A stretch of DNA of 64,000 nt from an uncultured Clostridia bacterium (GTDB taxonomy: Bacteria > Bacillota > Clostridia > UBA1381), in the NCBI GenBank assembly GCA_934462715.1, contig CAKSIJ010000002.1:124001-188000 (forward strand), written 5' to 3'. The notes beneath the pieces are model-generated. The model did no database searches and was not told where the DNA came from. It saw only the letters and a list, made by a program, of their open reading frames with translations. The stretch's first letter is position 1; the number at the start of each line of letters is the position of its first letter. The position numbers and the translations under genes were made by a program. Shown piece after piece: positions 9,237-15,689 of the stretch.

Positions 9237-9523
9237 TAAGCTCTGTTTAAATATCCTTTAAGCGCTTCGTCAAGAGCTGTTCCGCTGGACGAATTGCAAT
9301 GCTTCACATACGCTCCGGTCTTTTCTGCCTGCTGAGTCGCTGTTGCAACCATTTTATGCGCAACCGTCCCTGTGAACACAATAACCATATCCGGGCAGCC
9401 TATCTGGTTTCTGAAATTTGCCGGGCATTGTGTAAATACTTTACACTTGCAGCCGTATTTTTTGCATATTTCCTTATATTTGCAGTGCATCCTGTCATGA
9501 CCGCCAACTATTACAACACTCAT
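9236..9523 (-). CDS. DUF2325 domain protein
   Basis: This 95-residue protein starts MSVVIVGGHDRMHCKYK and carries several cysteines (CKKYGCKCKVF, C in FTQCPANF). It then has MVIVFTGTVAHKM and ends ALDEAL, the pattern of DUF2325. That family has a Rossmann-like strand-turn-helix start and is often encoded near metal or redox genes. No function is established to my knowledge. The ATG at 9523 lies 7 bases after GGAGAG; an in-frame GTG two codons upstream overlaps that ribosome site. It lies on the same strand as the metal ATPase genes but is separated by about 190 bases from the ATPase stop. Confidence 0.75.
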   Translation of the reverse strand: MSVVIVGGHDRMHCKYKEICKKYGCKCKVFTQCPANFRNQIGCPDMVIVFTGTVAHKMVATATQQAEKTGAYVKHCNSSSGTALDEALKGYLNRA

Positions 9524-9603
9524 AAACACTCTCCTTTCCGTTGTCTGTTCAACTGACTTTTGTACTATATATAAATATATTATTTTGTAACTGCCGAAAC
9601 AGA

Positions 9604-9642
9604 CATACGGAAGCTGAAATTATATCTTTCAGCTTTCGTATG
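9604..9642 (-). terminator. Inverted repeat downstream of the metal ATPase gene
   Basis: CATACGgaAGCTGAAA pairs with TTTCAGCTttCGTATG around a short AT loop, about 70 bases after the ATPase stop. A partial copy of CATACGGAAG follows at 9663-9674. No T run is visible, so this is terminator-like at best. Confidence 0.4.
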
Positions 9643-9711
9643 AATGAATCGTAATTTCAATTTTCTTCCGTATGATTGATTTCACCCAGTATATACTCCG
9701 TCATACTTTCG

Positions 9712-11811
9712 CTATTTCCCTCGGGCCGCATTGTGTTCCTCTTCGGGCAAAAGTAGTTTCATACTGTTAAGACACACTCCAACAGTCGAAATATTGTGTA
9801 AGAGTGCACTTGCCACAGGGGTTATTACACCGGCAAGTCCGAGTATTATAAGCGAGCTGTTAAACAGGGTTATAAACCTGTAATTTGCGTGTATACGCTT
9901 AAACAGTTCTTCACTCAGCTTTCTCAGCACAACAAGACTTTCAAGTTCTGAAGAAAGCAGGGTTATATCAGCGGTTTCTCTTGCTATATCCGACGCGTCC
10001 TTCATTGCAACCGACACATCAGCCGCCGCCAGTGCCGGGGAATCGTTAATTCCGTCGCCAACCATTACAACCTTGTGTCTTTCCGACTTGACTGCGTTCA
10101 CTATGTTAAGCTTGTCCTCCGGAAGTACCTTTGCATAGAACTTTTCAATTCCGAGCTGCTTTGATACATTTGAAGCGGTACTCTCACCGTCACCCGTTAT
10201 CATGACAATATCGGTCATTCCCATGCTTTTCAGCTTGTCTATAACATCTTTGGCATTATCCCTTATCGGATCTTCTATGCAGAGTATTCCGCACAGCTTA
10301 CCTCCCACAGCAAGATATACCATTGAATACTTTTCTCCGAGCTTCATTATGGTATCTCTCTGTTCATCGGATACAGGAATGTTTTCATCGTCAAAGATAA
10401 AGTGTGCGCTTCCTATCAAGGCTCTTTCATCGTGAAGAATCGTTGCAATTCCGTGTGCCACGATATACTCAACCTCTGCGTGCTCTTCCTTATGTTCGAG
10501 CTTTCTCACTTCGGCAGCGTGAACAATCGCTTTTGCAACACTGTGCGGAAAATGTTCTTCAAGACAAGCGGCGGTTTTCAAAACCTCATCCTCCGTGTAG
10601 CCCTCAAAAGCAACAATGCGTGAAAGGATGGGACATGAAACGGTAAGAGTTCCGGTCTTGTCAAACATCACCGTATCGGCAAAGGCATAGTTTTCAAGGA
10701 AACATCCGCCTTTGATCATAATGTCATAGCTTGTGGCCTCTTTCATTGCGGAAATCACGCATATCGGCGTTGAAAGCTTTATTGCACAGGAATAATCCAC
10801 CATAAGCACGGCAAGCGCCTTTGTCAGATTTCCGGTGAACAGATATGCGGCGGCACTCGTCAGCAGACTGAACGGTACAATGCTGTCGGCAAGCCTTTCA
10901 GCCTTTGTCTGTACGCCGGATTTCAATTCCTCGGAATTTTCTATCATATCTATTATGCTGTAGATTCTGCTTTCGTCGGGAAGCTTTGACGTTATAACAT
11001 CAACCGTTCCCTCTTCAACCACAGTTCCTGCATATACCGTCATTCCCTCGGTTTTAAGCTCCGGCATGGATTCTCCGGTCAGTGAAGCTTCGTTTACTCC
11101 TGCCGACCCCTGCTTAACTATACCGTCAACCGGAATCATGCTTCCTTGCCGTACTCTGATAATGTCGCCCGGACCTATTGCCGCAAGCGGTACATATTCC
11201 TCTCTATCCTCATCTATTCTCCAAACCTTATCTATGTTCAGCGACAGGCTGTCCGACAAAGCGTTTTTCGCTTTTTTCCTTGTGTAGCCCTCAAGCAATG
11301 AAGAAATATTCAGCAAGGTCATTACGGAAGAAGCTGTTGAAAACGATCCGCTCATTATAGAAGCCGAAATTGATACTGCGTCAAGCACGTCTACGCTTAC
11401 TTTTCCGCCCAGCAAACTGTCTATACCTTTTTTAACATACGGTATAGCTCTTATAATTGTAAGAGGATATCTGATAAATGCGGGTACAAACAGCTTTGTT
11501 AAAACACGTTTTTTAATCTCGGAATATAAATCCCTTTTAAATTCTTCATCAATAAGCCTGATTCCCTCAAGCTCCTCCTCTTTCAGTGCGGTCGGGTCAA
11601 GCCCTCTGATTGTTTCGAGCAGAATTTTTCTTGCCGAACCGGTATAATAGGCTAAAATTCCGCCATTAACCGATGAAACCTCGATTGAGCTGATACCGTC
11701 AATCCCGGTCAGCAGCTCTGTCAGGCTGTTCTCCTGCTTTTTTGTAAACACTCCGGCGCCGCACCGCATACGAAGTCTGCCCGGCTTATCGTATACTATT
11801 TTGTATCTCAA
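9712..11811 (-). CDS. P1B-type heavy-metal-translocating ATPase
   Basis: This 699-residue membrane ATPase has the phosphorylation motif DKTGTLT (Asp384), the TGES actuator loop (residues 245-248), an HP-type nucleotide-binding motif (FPHSVAKAI) and the hinge MVGDGINDSPALA. The N-terminal ~70 residues resemble a divergent HMA-like fold without a CxxC pair. The transmembrane metal motif reads SCA (residues 341-343) where copper and zinc pumps have CPC, so the metal is uncertain. Non-CPC P1B pumps of the CtpC/PfeT kind move Mn, Fe or Co, and that group is the best guess. The gene is preceded by a small membrane protein and by a palindromic operator overlapping the transcription start, suggesting metal-responsive control. 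Confidence 0.9.
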   Translation of the reverse strand: MRYKIVYDKPGRLRMRCGAGVFTKKQENSLTELLTGIDGISSIEVSSVNGGILAYYTGSARKILLETIRGLDPTALKEEELEGIRLIDEEFKRDLYSEIKKRVLTKLFVPAFIRYPLTIIRAIPYVKKGIDSLLGGKVSVDVLDAVSISASIMSGSFSTASSVMTLLNISSLLEGYTRKKAKNALSDSLSLNIDKVWRIDEDREEYVPLAAIGPGDIIRVRQGSMIPVDGIVKQGSAGVNEASLTGESMPELKTEGMTVYAGTVVEEGTVDVITSKLPDESRIYSIIDMIENSEELKSGVQTKAERLADSIVPFSLLTSAAAYLFTGNLTKALAVLMVDYSCAIKLSTPICVISAMKEATSYDIMIKGGCFLENYAFADTVMFDKTGTLTVSCPILSRIVAFEGYTEDEVLKTAACLEEHFPHSVAKAIVHAAEVRKLEHKEEHAEVEYIVAHGIATILHDERALIGSAHFIFDDENIPVSDEQRDTIMKLGEKYSMVYLAVGGKLCGILCIEDPIRDNAKDVIDKLKSMGMTDIVMITGDGESTASNVSKQLGIEKFYAKVLPEDKLNIVNAVKSERHKVVMVGDGINDSPALAAADVSVAMKDASDIARETADITLLSSELESLVVLRKLSEELFKRIHANYRFITLFNSSLIILGLAGVITPVASALLHNISTVGVCLNSMKLLLPEEEHNAARGK

Positions 11812-11835
11812 TTCCGATACCTTCTTTTCCTGTTG

Positions 11836-12081
11836 TTATATGCTCTCTGTTTCCTTGTTTGCTTCCTGCTTTGCGTCATAGCAAATATCTTCGGCTTCTT
11901 CTCTCATATTCTTGAATGTTTCCTGAGCGTCGTCACGAAGCTTTATGCACTTTGCAAGACCCGAAACGCAAGCCTTTCTTGTCTTGTCGCTTTTTAATGC
12001 TTTAATGCCGTATGTAGCCGCAAGCACACCGCCGGCAAAGCACAGAAATTTTTCATTTTTGATACAGTCAATAATCTTCAT
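11836..12081 (-). CDS. Small membrane-associated protein (DUF6110-like) upstream of the metal ATPase
   Basis: This 81-residue protein has one hydrophobic segment (residues 12-26, FLCFAGGVLAATYGI) followed by a basic and then strongly acidic helical tail containing three cysteines. Small proteins of this shape (DUF6110) are often encoded directly upstream of P1B ATPases in Clostridia; I recognise the context better than the sequence. It could be a metal-handling or assembly partner, which is inference. The gap to the ATPase start is 24 bases, so the two are cotranscribed from the promoter at 12138-12166. Confidence 0.65.
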   Translation of the reverse strand: MKIIDCIKNEKFLCFAGGVLAATYGIKALKSDKTRKACVSGLAKCIKLRDDAQETFKNMREEAEDICYDAKQEANKETESI

Positions 12082-12109
12082 AAAATCATATCCTTTACAA
12101 AATTATTTT

Positions 12110-12127
12110 AGTTAGCTAATACTAACT
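12110..12127. promoter_or_regulatory. Palindromic operator AGTTAG-N6-CTAACT
   Basis: The 18-bp palindrome lies just downstream of the -10 element of the ATPase operon (roughly +4 to +21), a typical repressor position. The same half-sites and spacing occur in the palindrome at 9203-9220. The TTAG/CTAA half-sites are reminiscent of DtxR/IdeR/MntR-type metalloregulator operators; that assignment is inference. Confidence 0.6.
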
Positions 12128-12137
12128 TACATGATAA

Positions 12138-12166
12138 AGTTTAGCACACTTAACCATTTTTGTCAA
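12138..12166 (-). promoter_or_regulatory. Promoter of the metal ATPase operon
   Basis: On the minus strand TTGACA (-35, 12161-12166) and TAAACT (-10, 12138-12143) are spaced by 17 bases. The operator at 12110-12127 follows immediately. Confidence 0.65.
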
Positions 12167-12224
12167 TAGCTATCGTAAAATTTTTCTCAATTCTTAACAA
12201 ATTATTTAATTTTGCACTATGCTA

Positions 12225-12253
12225 TTGACAAGCAGCATAAATTGTGTTATAAT
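12225..12253 (+). promoter_or_regulatory. Consensus sigma-A promoter of the small orphan gene
   Basis: TTGACA and TATAAT, both perfect consensus hexamers, are separated by 17 bases and lie about 60 bases upstream of ATG 12313. This predicts strong constitutive transcription of a gene of unknown function. Confidence 0.75.
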
Positions 12254-12312
12254 GCAATTATACGGTACTGTTTTAAGAAATAAATTAGCTTTAAGCAACA
12301 GAAAGGAACACT

Positions 12313-12630
12313 ATGATTAATTTTGAAAATTACATCAATGAATTTAACGGAAAGATTGTACAAAACGAGGAGGATTTTGACCGTGTATTAAAGAAATCGC
12401 TTCAATACATCAACTCAATCGTGACCGCCGATTACTCTGACAGCGATATATCCGAAGCGGCTTACACGCTTTGCGATATTCTCTCGGAGAATGAAGCTGC
12501 CGATGGAATAAAATCCGAAAAAGCCGATGGTCTGAGTGTAACATATGAGGATAACAGGCTTAACAAAATCATGTATTCGGCTCTCCGCCTATACTTGCCG
12601 GCGAAGCTTCTTTATCGCGGTCTGGCATAA
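12313..12630 (+). CDS. Small hypothetical protein, weakly phage-connector-like
   Basis: I do not recognise this 105-residue acidic protein with confidence. It is helical, has no signal peptide or membrane segment, and ends LRLYLPAKLLYRGLA. The stretch ADGIKSEKADGLSVTY followed by this ending resembles small head-tail connector-like proteins of siphophages, but no other phage gene is nearby. It has a perfect consensus promoter, a good ribosome site (GAAAGGAAC) and its own terminator, so it is a real, probably strongly transcribed gene. A domesticated phage remnant or an unrelated stand-alone protein are both possible. Confidence 0.6.
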   Translation: MINFENYINEFNGKIVQNEEDFDRVLKKSLQYINSIVTADYSDSDISEAAYTLCDILSENEAADGIKSEKADGLSVTYEDNRLNKIMYSALRLYLPAKLLYRGLA

Positions 12631-12671
12631 AAAAACCGGCACAATTCAATCGTACCGAAAAATGAGTTTCA

Positions 12672-12702
12672 GAGCTTTTGCGTTTCGTCTGCGCAAAAGC
12701 TC
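12672..12702. terminator. Convergent-gene bidirectional terminator
   Basis: GAGCTTTTGCG pairs with CGCAAAAGCTC around a 9-base loop, followed by a T-rich run on both strands. It sits between the converging small orphan gene and the Rrf2 regulator. Confidence 0.75.
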
Positions 12703-12710
12703 CAAAGTTT

Positions 12711-13142
12711 TTATATACTGAAGTTATATCCCTCTGTCTGCCTGTCGATTATGTCCTGTAGGGTTATACTGTCAAGATACCCGGTAATCACATCGTAAAG
12801 TCCCTGCCACACAAACAAGGTTGAGCACATTGCGCTTCTTTCGCATTGATTCGGCATTTCCTCCAGGCATGATACCGGCGCAAGGCTTCCCTCTGTAATT
12901 CTTAAAATCATTCCAATCGTATACCTGTCGGGAGATTTTGAAAGTGTATATCCTCCCTGAAATCCTCTGCTTGCCTTTAATATGTCCGATTTATTCAGCA
13001 GTGATACTATCTGCTCCAGATACTTCTTTGAGATGTTCTGACGCTCGGCTATGTCCTTTAGCGCAACATAATTTCCTGCGCCGTGCATCGCTAAATCTAC
13101 CAACATTCTTATCGCATATCTTCCCTTTGTGGATATTTTCAT
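12711..13142 (-). CDS. Rrf2 family transcriptional regulator (IscR/CymR-like)
   Basis: The 143-residue product has the Rrf2 winged-helix start MKISTKGRYAIRMLVDLA, the recognition region ISKKYLEQIVSLL and wing ASRGFQGGYTL. Three cysteines follow in the pattern Cx7Cx5C (from CLEEMPNQC). Such cysteines bind an iron-sulfur cluster in IscR, so cluster sensing is plausible; CymR-type members lack them. An in-frame start 13 codons upstream is possible, but ATG 13142 follows AAAGGAAG and begins the conserved domain. No isc/suf or cysteine genes are adjacent, so its regulon cannot be read from context. The many iron-sulfur proteins at 46.8-54 kb could be relevant. Confidence 0.88.
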   Translation of the reverse strand: MKISTKGRYAIRMLVDLAMHGAGNYVALKDIAERQNISKKYLEQIVSLLNKSDILKASRGFQGGYTLSKSPDRYTIGMILRITEGSLAPVSCLEEMPNQCERSAMCSTLFVWQGLYDVITGYLDSITLQDIIDRQTEGYNFSI

Positions 13143-13220
13143 GTTCAACAATCTTCCTTTCGGAATGCCTATTACAGTCATTTAATTCAATAAAAATAAT
13201 TATCATAATCTCTGTTTTTT

Positions 13221-13249
13221 ATTATAGCACAAAAATTTTATAATTGCAA
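13221..13249 (-). promoter_or_regulatory. Promoter of the Rrf2 regulator
   Basis: On the minus strand TTGCAA (13244-13249) and TATAAT (13221-13226) are spaced by 17 bases, 80 bases upstream of the regulator start. Apart from the promoters at 13221-13249 and 13449-13477 I see nothing in the 13.15-13.58 kb gap. Confidence 0.6.
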
Positions 13250-13448
13250 TGCTTTGCCGAAAAAAACACCCGGCATTATTTGTTATACAAATCCGCAGCC
13301 GTTTCCCTCCTGCCGAAATACTTTTCTCCGAAATCAGTATCAGGTTGATTCTCTTACCTCCGACCGACGACACAATATATCAAAGCATTAAACCTTCTGT
13401 CATTATTTGTGTTTTTTATACAAAATTAAATGTTTATGTCTAAATGCA

Positions 13449-13477
13449 TTGATATTTTTAGATTTTTGTGATATAAT
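13449..13477 (+). promoter_or_regulatory. Promoter of the sigma factor gene
   Basis: TTGATA and TATAAT are separated by 17 bases, about 110 bases upstream of the sigma factor start, in an otherwise AT-rich leader. Confidence 0.6.
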
Positions 13478-13588
13478 TAATCTGATCAGAAAATGATTGG
13501 GTTAATTATTGAAAAAGCAATCGTATTGTGAATTATCAAAATCATTAAACGATATAATAAAACGGTGCGGCAAGAGGAAGTGAGCAAT

Positions 13589-14326
13589 ATGGCATATGCC
13601 GAAACAAAAACAGATGATTATGAGCTTTTCAGAGAACTGAAAAAAACAGGTGATCCGCAGATAAGGGAAGAACTGATAGATAAATATTTATATATTGCCC
13701 GCATATTGTCAAAACGCTTTGTTAACAGAGGAATAGATTATGACGATATATATCAGGTTGCCGTTATGGGAGTGATATATTCCGTAGATCGCTTTGACCC
13801 CGACAGAGGCGTATGCTTTTCAACGTTTGCCACTCCGACGGTACTGGGAGAAATACGAAAGTATTTCCGCGATAAGGGGAGCTTCATAAAGGTTCCCAGA
13901 AAGCTTTGTTCTATTTTTTACCGTGCCGAACGAATCAGATATTCCGGCAACGATGGCGAGCTGTCTATGAGCGAGCTTGCAAGGAAGCTCGGCGTTACCG
14001 AAAATGAGCTTGATATGGCATATAATGCCGGAGGCGCTGAGTTTATACAATCTCTCGAATATGAAATAAACACAGACGGTGCTTTGAGTATATCCAACAT
14101 AGTAGGCGTTGAGGATAACAGCTTTCTCATGATTGAGGATAAGGATTTTATCAATAGCGCACTCCGACTCCTTACCGACAGGGAACGCTCGGTAATAGAG
14201 AAGCGCTACTATAAAGGCTATTCGCAGCAAAAAACAGCAGCGGCTGAGGGAATATCTCAAATGCAGGTATCAAGAACCGAGAAAAAGGCTCTTAAAAAAA
14301 TCCGTGATTTGTATTTCCGTGAATAA
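13589..14326 (+). CDS. RNA polymerase sigma factor, SigB/SigF/SigG family
   Basis: The 245-residue product has sigma region 2 (IDYDDIYQVAVMGVIYSVDRFDP and GVCFSTFATPTVLGEIRKYFRD), region 3 (SMSELARKLGVTENELD) and region 4 with a helix-turn-helix (SQQKTAAAEGISQMQVSRTEKKAL). The FATPTVLGEIRKYFRD sequence is typical of the sigma-B/F/G group. No anti-sigma (RsbW/SpoIIAB) or anti-anti-sigma gene is adjacent, which argues against an spoIIA operon and leaves its control unknown. ATG 13589 is preferred over an upstream GTG at 13565 because the conserved part and a GAGG sequence fit better. arsR follows after 55 bases. Confidence 0.87.
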   Translation: MAYAETKTDDYELFRELKKTGDPQIREELIDKYLYIARILSKRFVNRGIDYDDIYQVAVMGVIYSVDRFDPDRGVCFSTFATPTVLGEIRKYFRDKGSFIKVPRKLCSIFYRAERIRYSGNDGELSMSELARKLGVTENELDMAYNAGGAEFIQSLEYEINTDGALSISNIVGVEDNSFLMIEDKDFINSALRLLTDRERSVIEKRYYKGYSQQKTAAAEGISQMQVSRTEKKALKKIRDLYFRE

Positions 14327-14381
14327 GCCCAACGAGCAATACATACCGGAATTGCCCAAATGAAAAGAGGATTTGAAACTA

Positions 14382-14741
14382 ATGGAAGAATACAGATGCG
14401 AGCATTGCAGATATAATGCTAATATAATAGATATGCTGAAAAACCGTTTGCCGGATACGCAGACAATTAATAACCTGTCCGAGGTGTTTAAGGTTTTCGG
14501 CGACCCGACAAGAATAAAGATACTTTGGATTCTGTTTGACCATGAAAGATGCGTATATGATATATCGGAGGCGCTTGATATGAGCCAGTCGGCTATTTCT
14601 CATCAGCTCAGAGTGCTGAAGCAGGCAAGGCTTGTACGTTCAAGGCGCGACGGAAAAAACACCTTTTATTCGCTTGATGACGAACACGTTGAAAGAATTA
14701 TAGAGCAGGTTCTGATTCATGTAAACGAGAATTTCGGATAA
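14382..14741 (+). CDS. ArsR/SmtB family metal-responsive repressor
   Basis: The 119-residue winged-helix protein has the ArsR core: VFKVFGDPTRIKILWILF, then ERCVYDISEALDMSQSAISHQLRVL and RSRRDGKNTFYSL. An N-terminal CEHC pair (residues 6-9) and the cysteine of ERCVYDIS in the alpha-3 position resemble CadC-like soft-metal sites. A C-terminal DDEHVERIIEQVLIH segment resembles the alpha-5 zinc site of SmtB. A thiophilic or zinc sensor is therefore likely. No efflux gene follows; an IS200 element lies directly downstream and may have separated it from its target. The P1B ATPase at 9.7 kb is on the other strand with its own operator. Confidence 0.88.
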   Translation: MEEYRCEHCRYNANIIDMLKNRLPDTQTINNLSEVFKVFGDPTRIKILWILFDHERCVYDISEALDMSQSAISHQLRVLKQARLVRSRRDGKNTFYSLDDEHVERIIEQVLIHVNENFG

Positions 14742-14883
14742 TCTGTGCGTAAGTATAATGATTATATAAAATTGCACGGCAAACAGTCTGAAACAATTAA
14801 TTTTTCAGACCGGCTTCTTATATATGCAATTTACTTAAAAATTTAAAATAGCAAAATCAAAACCACCAGTAAACTGGTGGTTT

Positions 14884-14994
14884 GCACTGCCCCTATAAGG
14901 GGCTATTACAGGCTTAACCTCTAAAAGAGGCATTGAAAGTCTGACACCGCATTACTATCACAGGCAGCCGCTCACGTGCGGCTGTCTTTTTTGC
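14884..14994. other. Multi-stem structured 3' region of the IS200 element
   Basis: Just inside the right-end hairpin lie at least three short stems: GCCCCTATAAGGGGC, CCTCTAAAAGAGG, and AGCCGC pairing with GCGGCT at 14965-14983, followed by TTTTTT on the plus strand. This looks like a compact folded RNA or single-strand DNA structure with a plus-strand terminator. Whether it is transcribed is unknown. Confidence 0.5.
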
Positions 14995-15475
14995 CTACTT
15001 CTTCTTGCTACCCGTAAACGGGTCTATAAATTCCTTTATGCTTATTTGATCTGATGCATAATCTTCTTCTAATTGGTTCCTTATATATTTTGATATTATC
15101 TTTTTATTTTTTCCTACTGTGTCCACATAATATCCTCTACACCAAAAATTCCTCGAACCATATTTATACTTTAAATTTGCATGACGGTCAAATATCATTA
15201 GCGAACTTTTCCCCCTTGAGAAATCCCATAAACTGTGCTATACTTATATATGGTGGTATACTGACTAACATATGTATATGGTCCGGGCAAGCTTCTGCTT
15301 CAATTATTTCTACTCCCTTTTGTTCGCAAAGTTTCCTAATGATTTCTCCTATGTCTTTCTTCAACTGACCATATATTTCTTTTCTCCTATACTTTGGAGC
15401 AAATACTATGTGATATTGACATCTGTAACTTGAATGTGCTGTATGTTTTATTTCATTGGTATTTTTCTTTAACAT
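14995..15475 (-). pseudogene. tnpA: IS200/IS605 family transposase TnpA, broken by +1 frameshift
   Basis: The N-terminal piece (to about 15188) has RCQYHIVFAPKYRRKEIYG and the metal-binding HUH motif in DHIHMLVSIPP. The C-terminal piece (from about 15198) has the catalytic tyrosine region FWCRGYYVDTVG and the usual ending IDPFTGSKKK. The two pieces are in different frames. The break maps to a run of five G on the coding strand (15211-15215), where family members are expected to have four, giving an early stop. One extra base is enough to explain it, so this is a recent inactivation, a sequencing slip, or less likely a ribosomal frameshift site. Confidence 0.85.
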
Positions 15476-15614
15476 TGTTTAAAACCTCCTTGATATTTTA
15501 GTAATGCGGTCGCCAAACCATTTACTATTATATCATAGGAGGTTTTATTTTCATATACTAAAGTTTTTATCTTCCCCAGTAGAACTGGGGGTTTATTTCC
15601 ACGTCTAAAGACAC

Positions 15615-15660
15615 CAAAAGCCTTGCCGGCTGCCCCAATCGGAGCACCCGGCAAGTTTTT
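15615..15660. terminator. Terminator at the end of the glycan-utilisation operon
   Basis: CTTGCCGG (15621-15628) pairs with CCGGCAAG (15647-15654). On the minus strand it is followed by GCTTTT, on the plus strand by TTTTTT. It lies 35 bases after the stop of the last operon gene and just outside the IS200 element. Confidence 0.75.
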
Positions 15661-15689
15661 TGTTGTTTGGTTTTTATGCCTTGCATGAA

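Larger units (their letters stand above)
14860..15590 (-). mobile_element. IS200-type insertion sequence (transposase frameshifted)
   Basis: The ends are marked by two related hairpins centred on CCAGT..ACTGG: 14860-14883 (AAACCACCAGT pairs with ACTGGTGGTTT) and 15574-15590 (CCCCAGT pairs with ACTGGGG). They flank a single tnpA-like frame on the minus strand. Subterminal imperfect hairpins instead of terminal inverted repeats are typical of IS200/IS605 single-strand transposition. No tnpB is present. Exact cleavage sites cannot be set without comparing empty sites, so the boundaries are approximate. The element sits between the arsR gene and the 3' end of the glycan-utilisation operon. Confidence 0.8.

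Noticed and set aside
15469..15654. 61-codon minus-strand frame upstream of tnpA
   Set aside because: It runs across the IS end hairpin and the operon terminator, so it is a chance frame.
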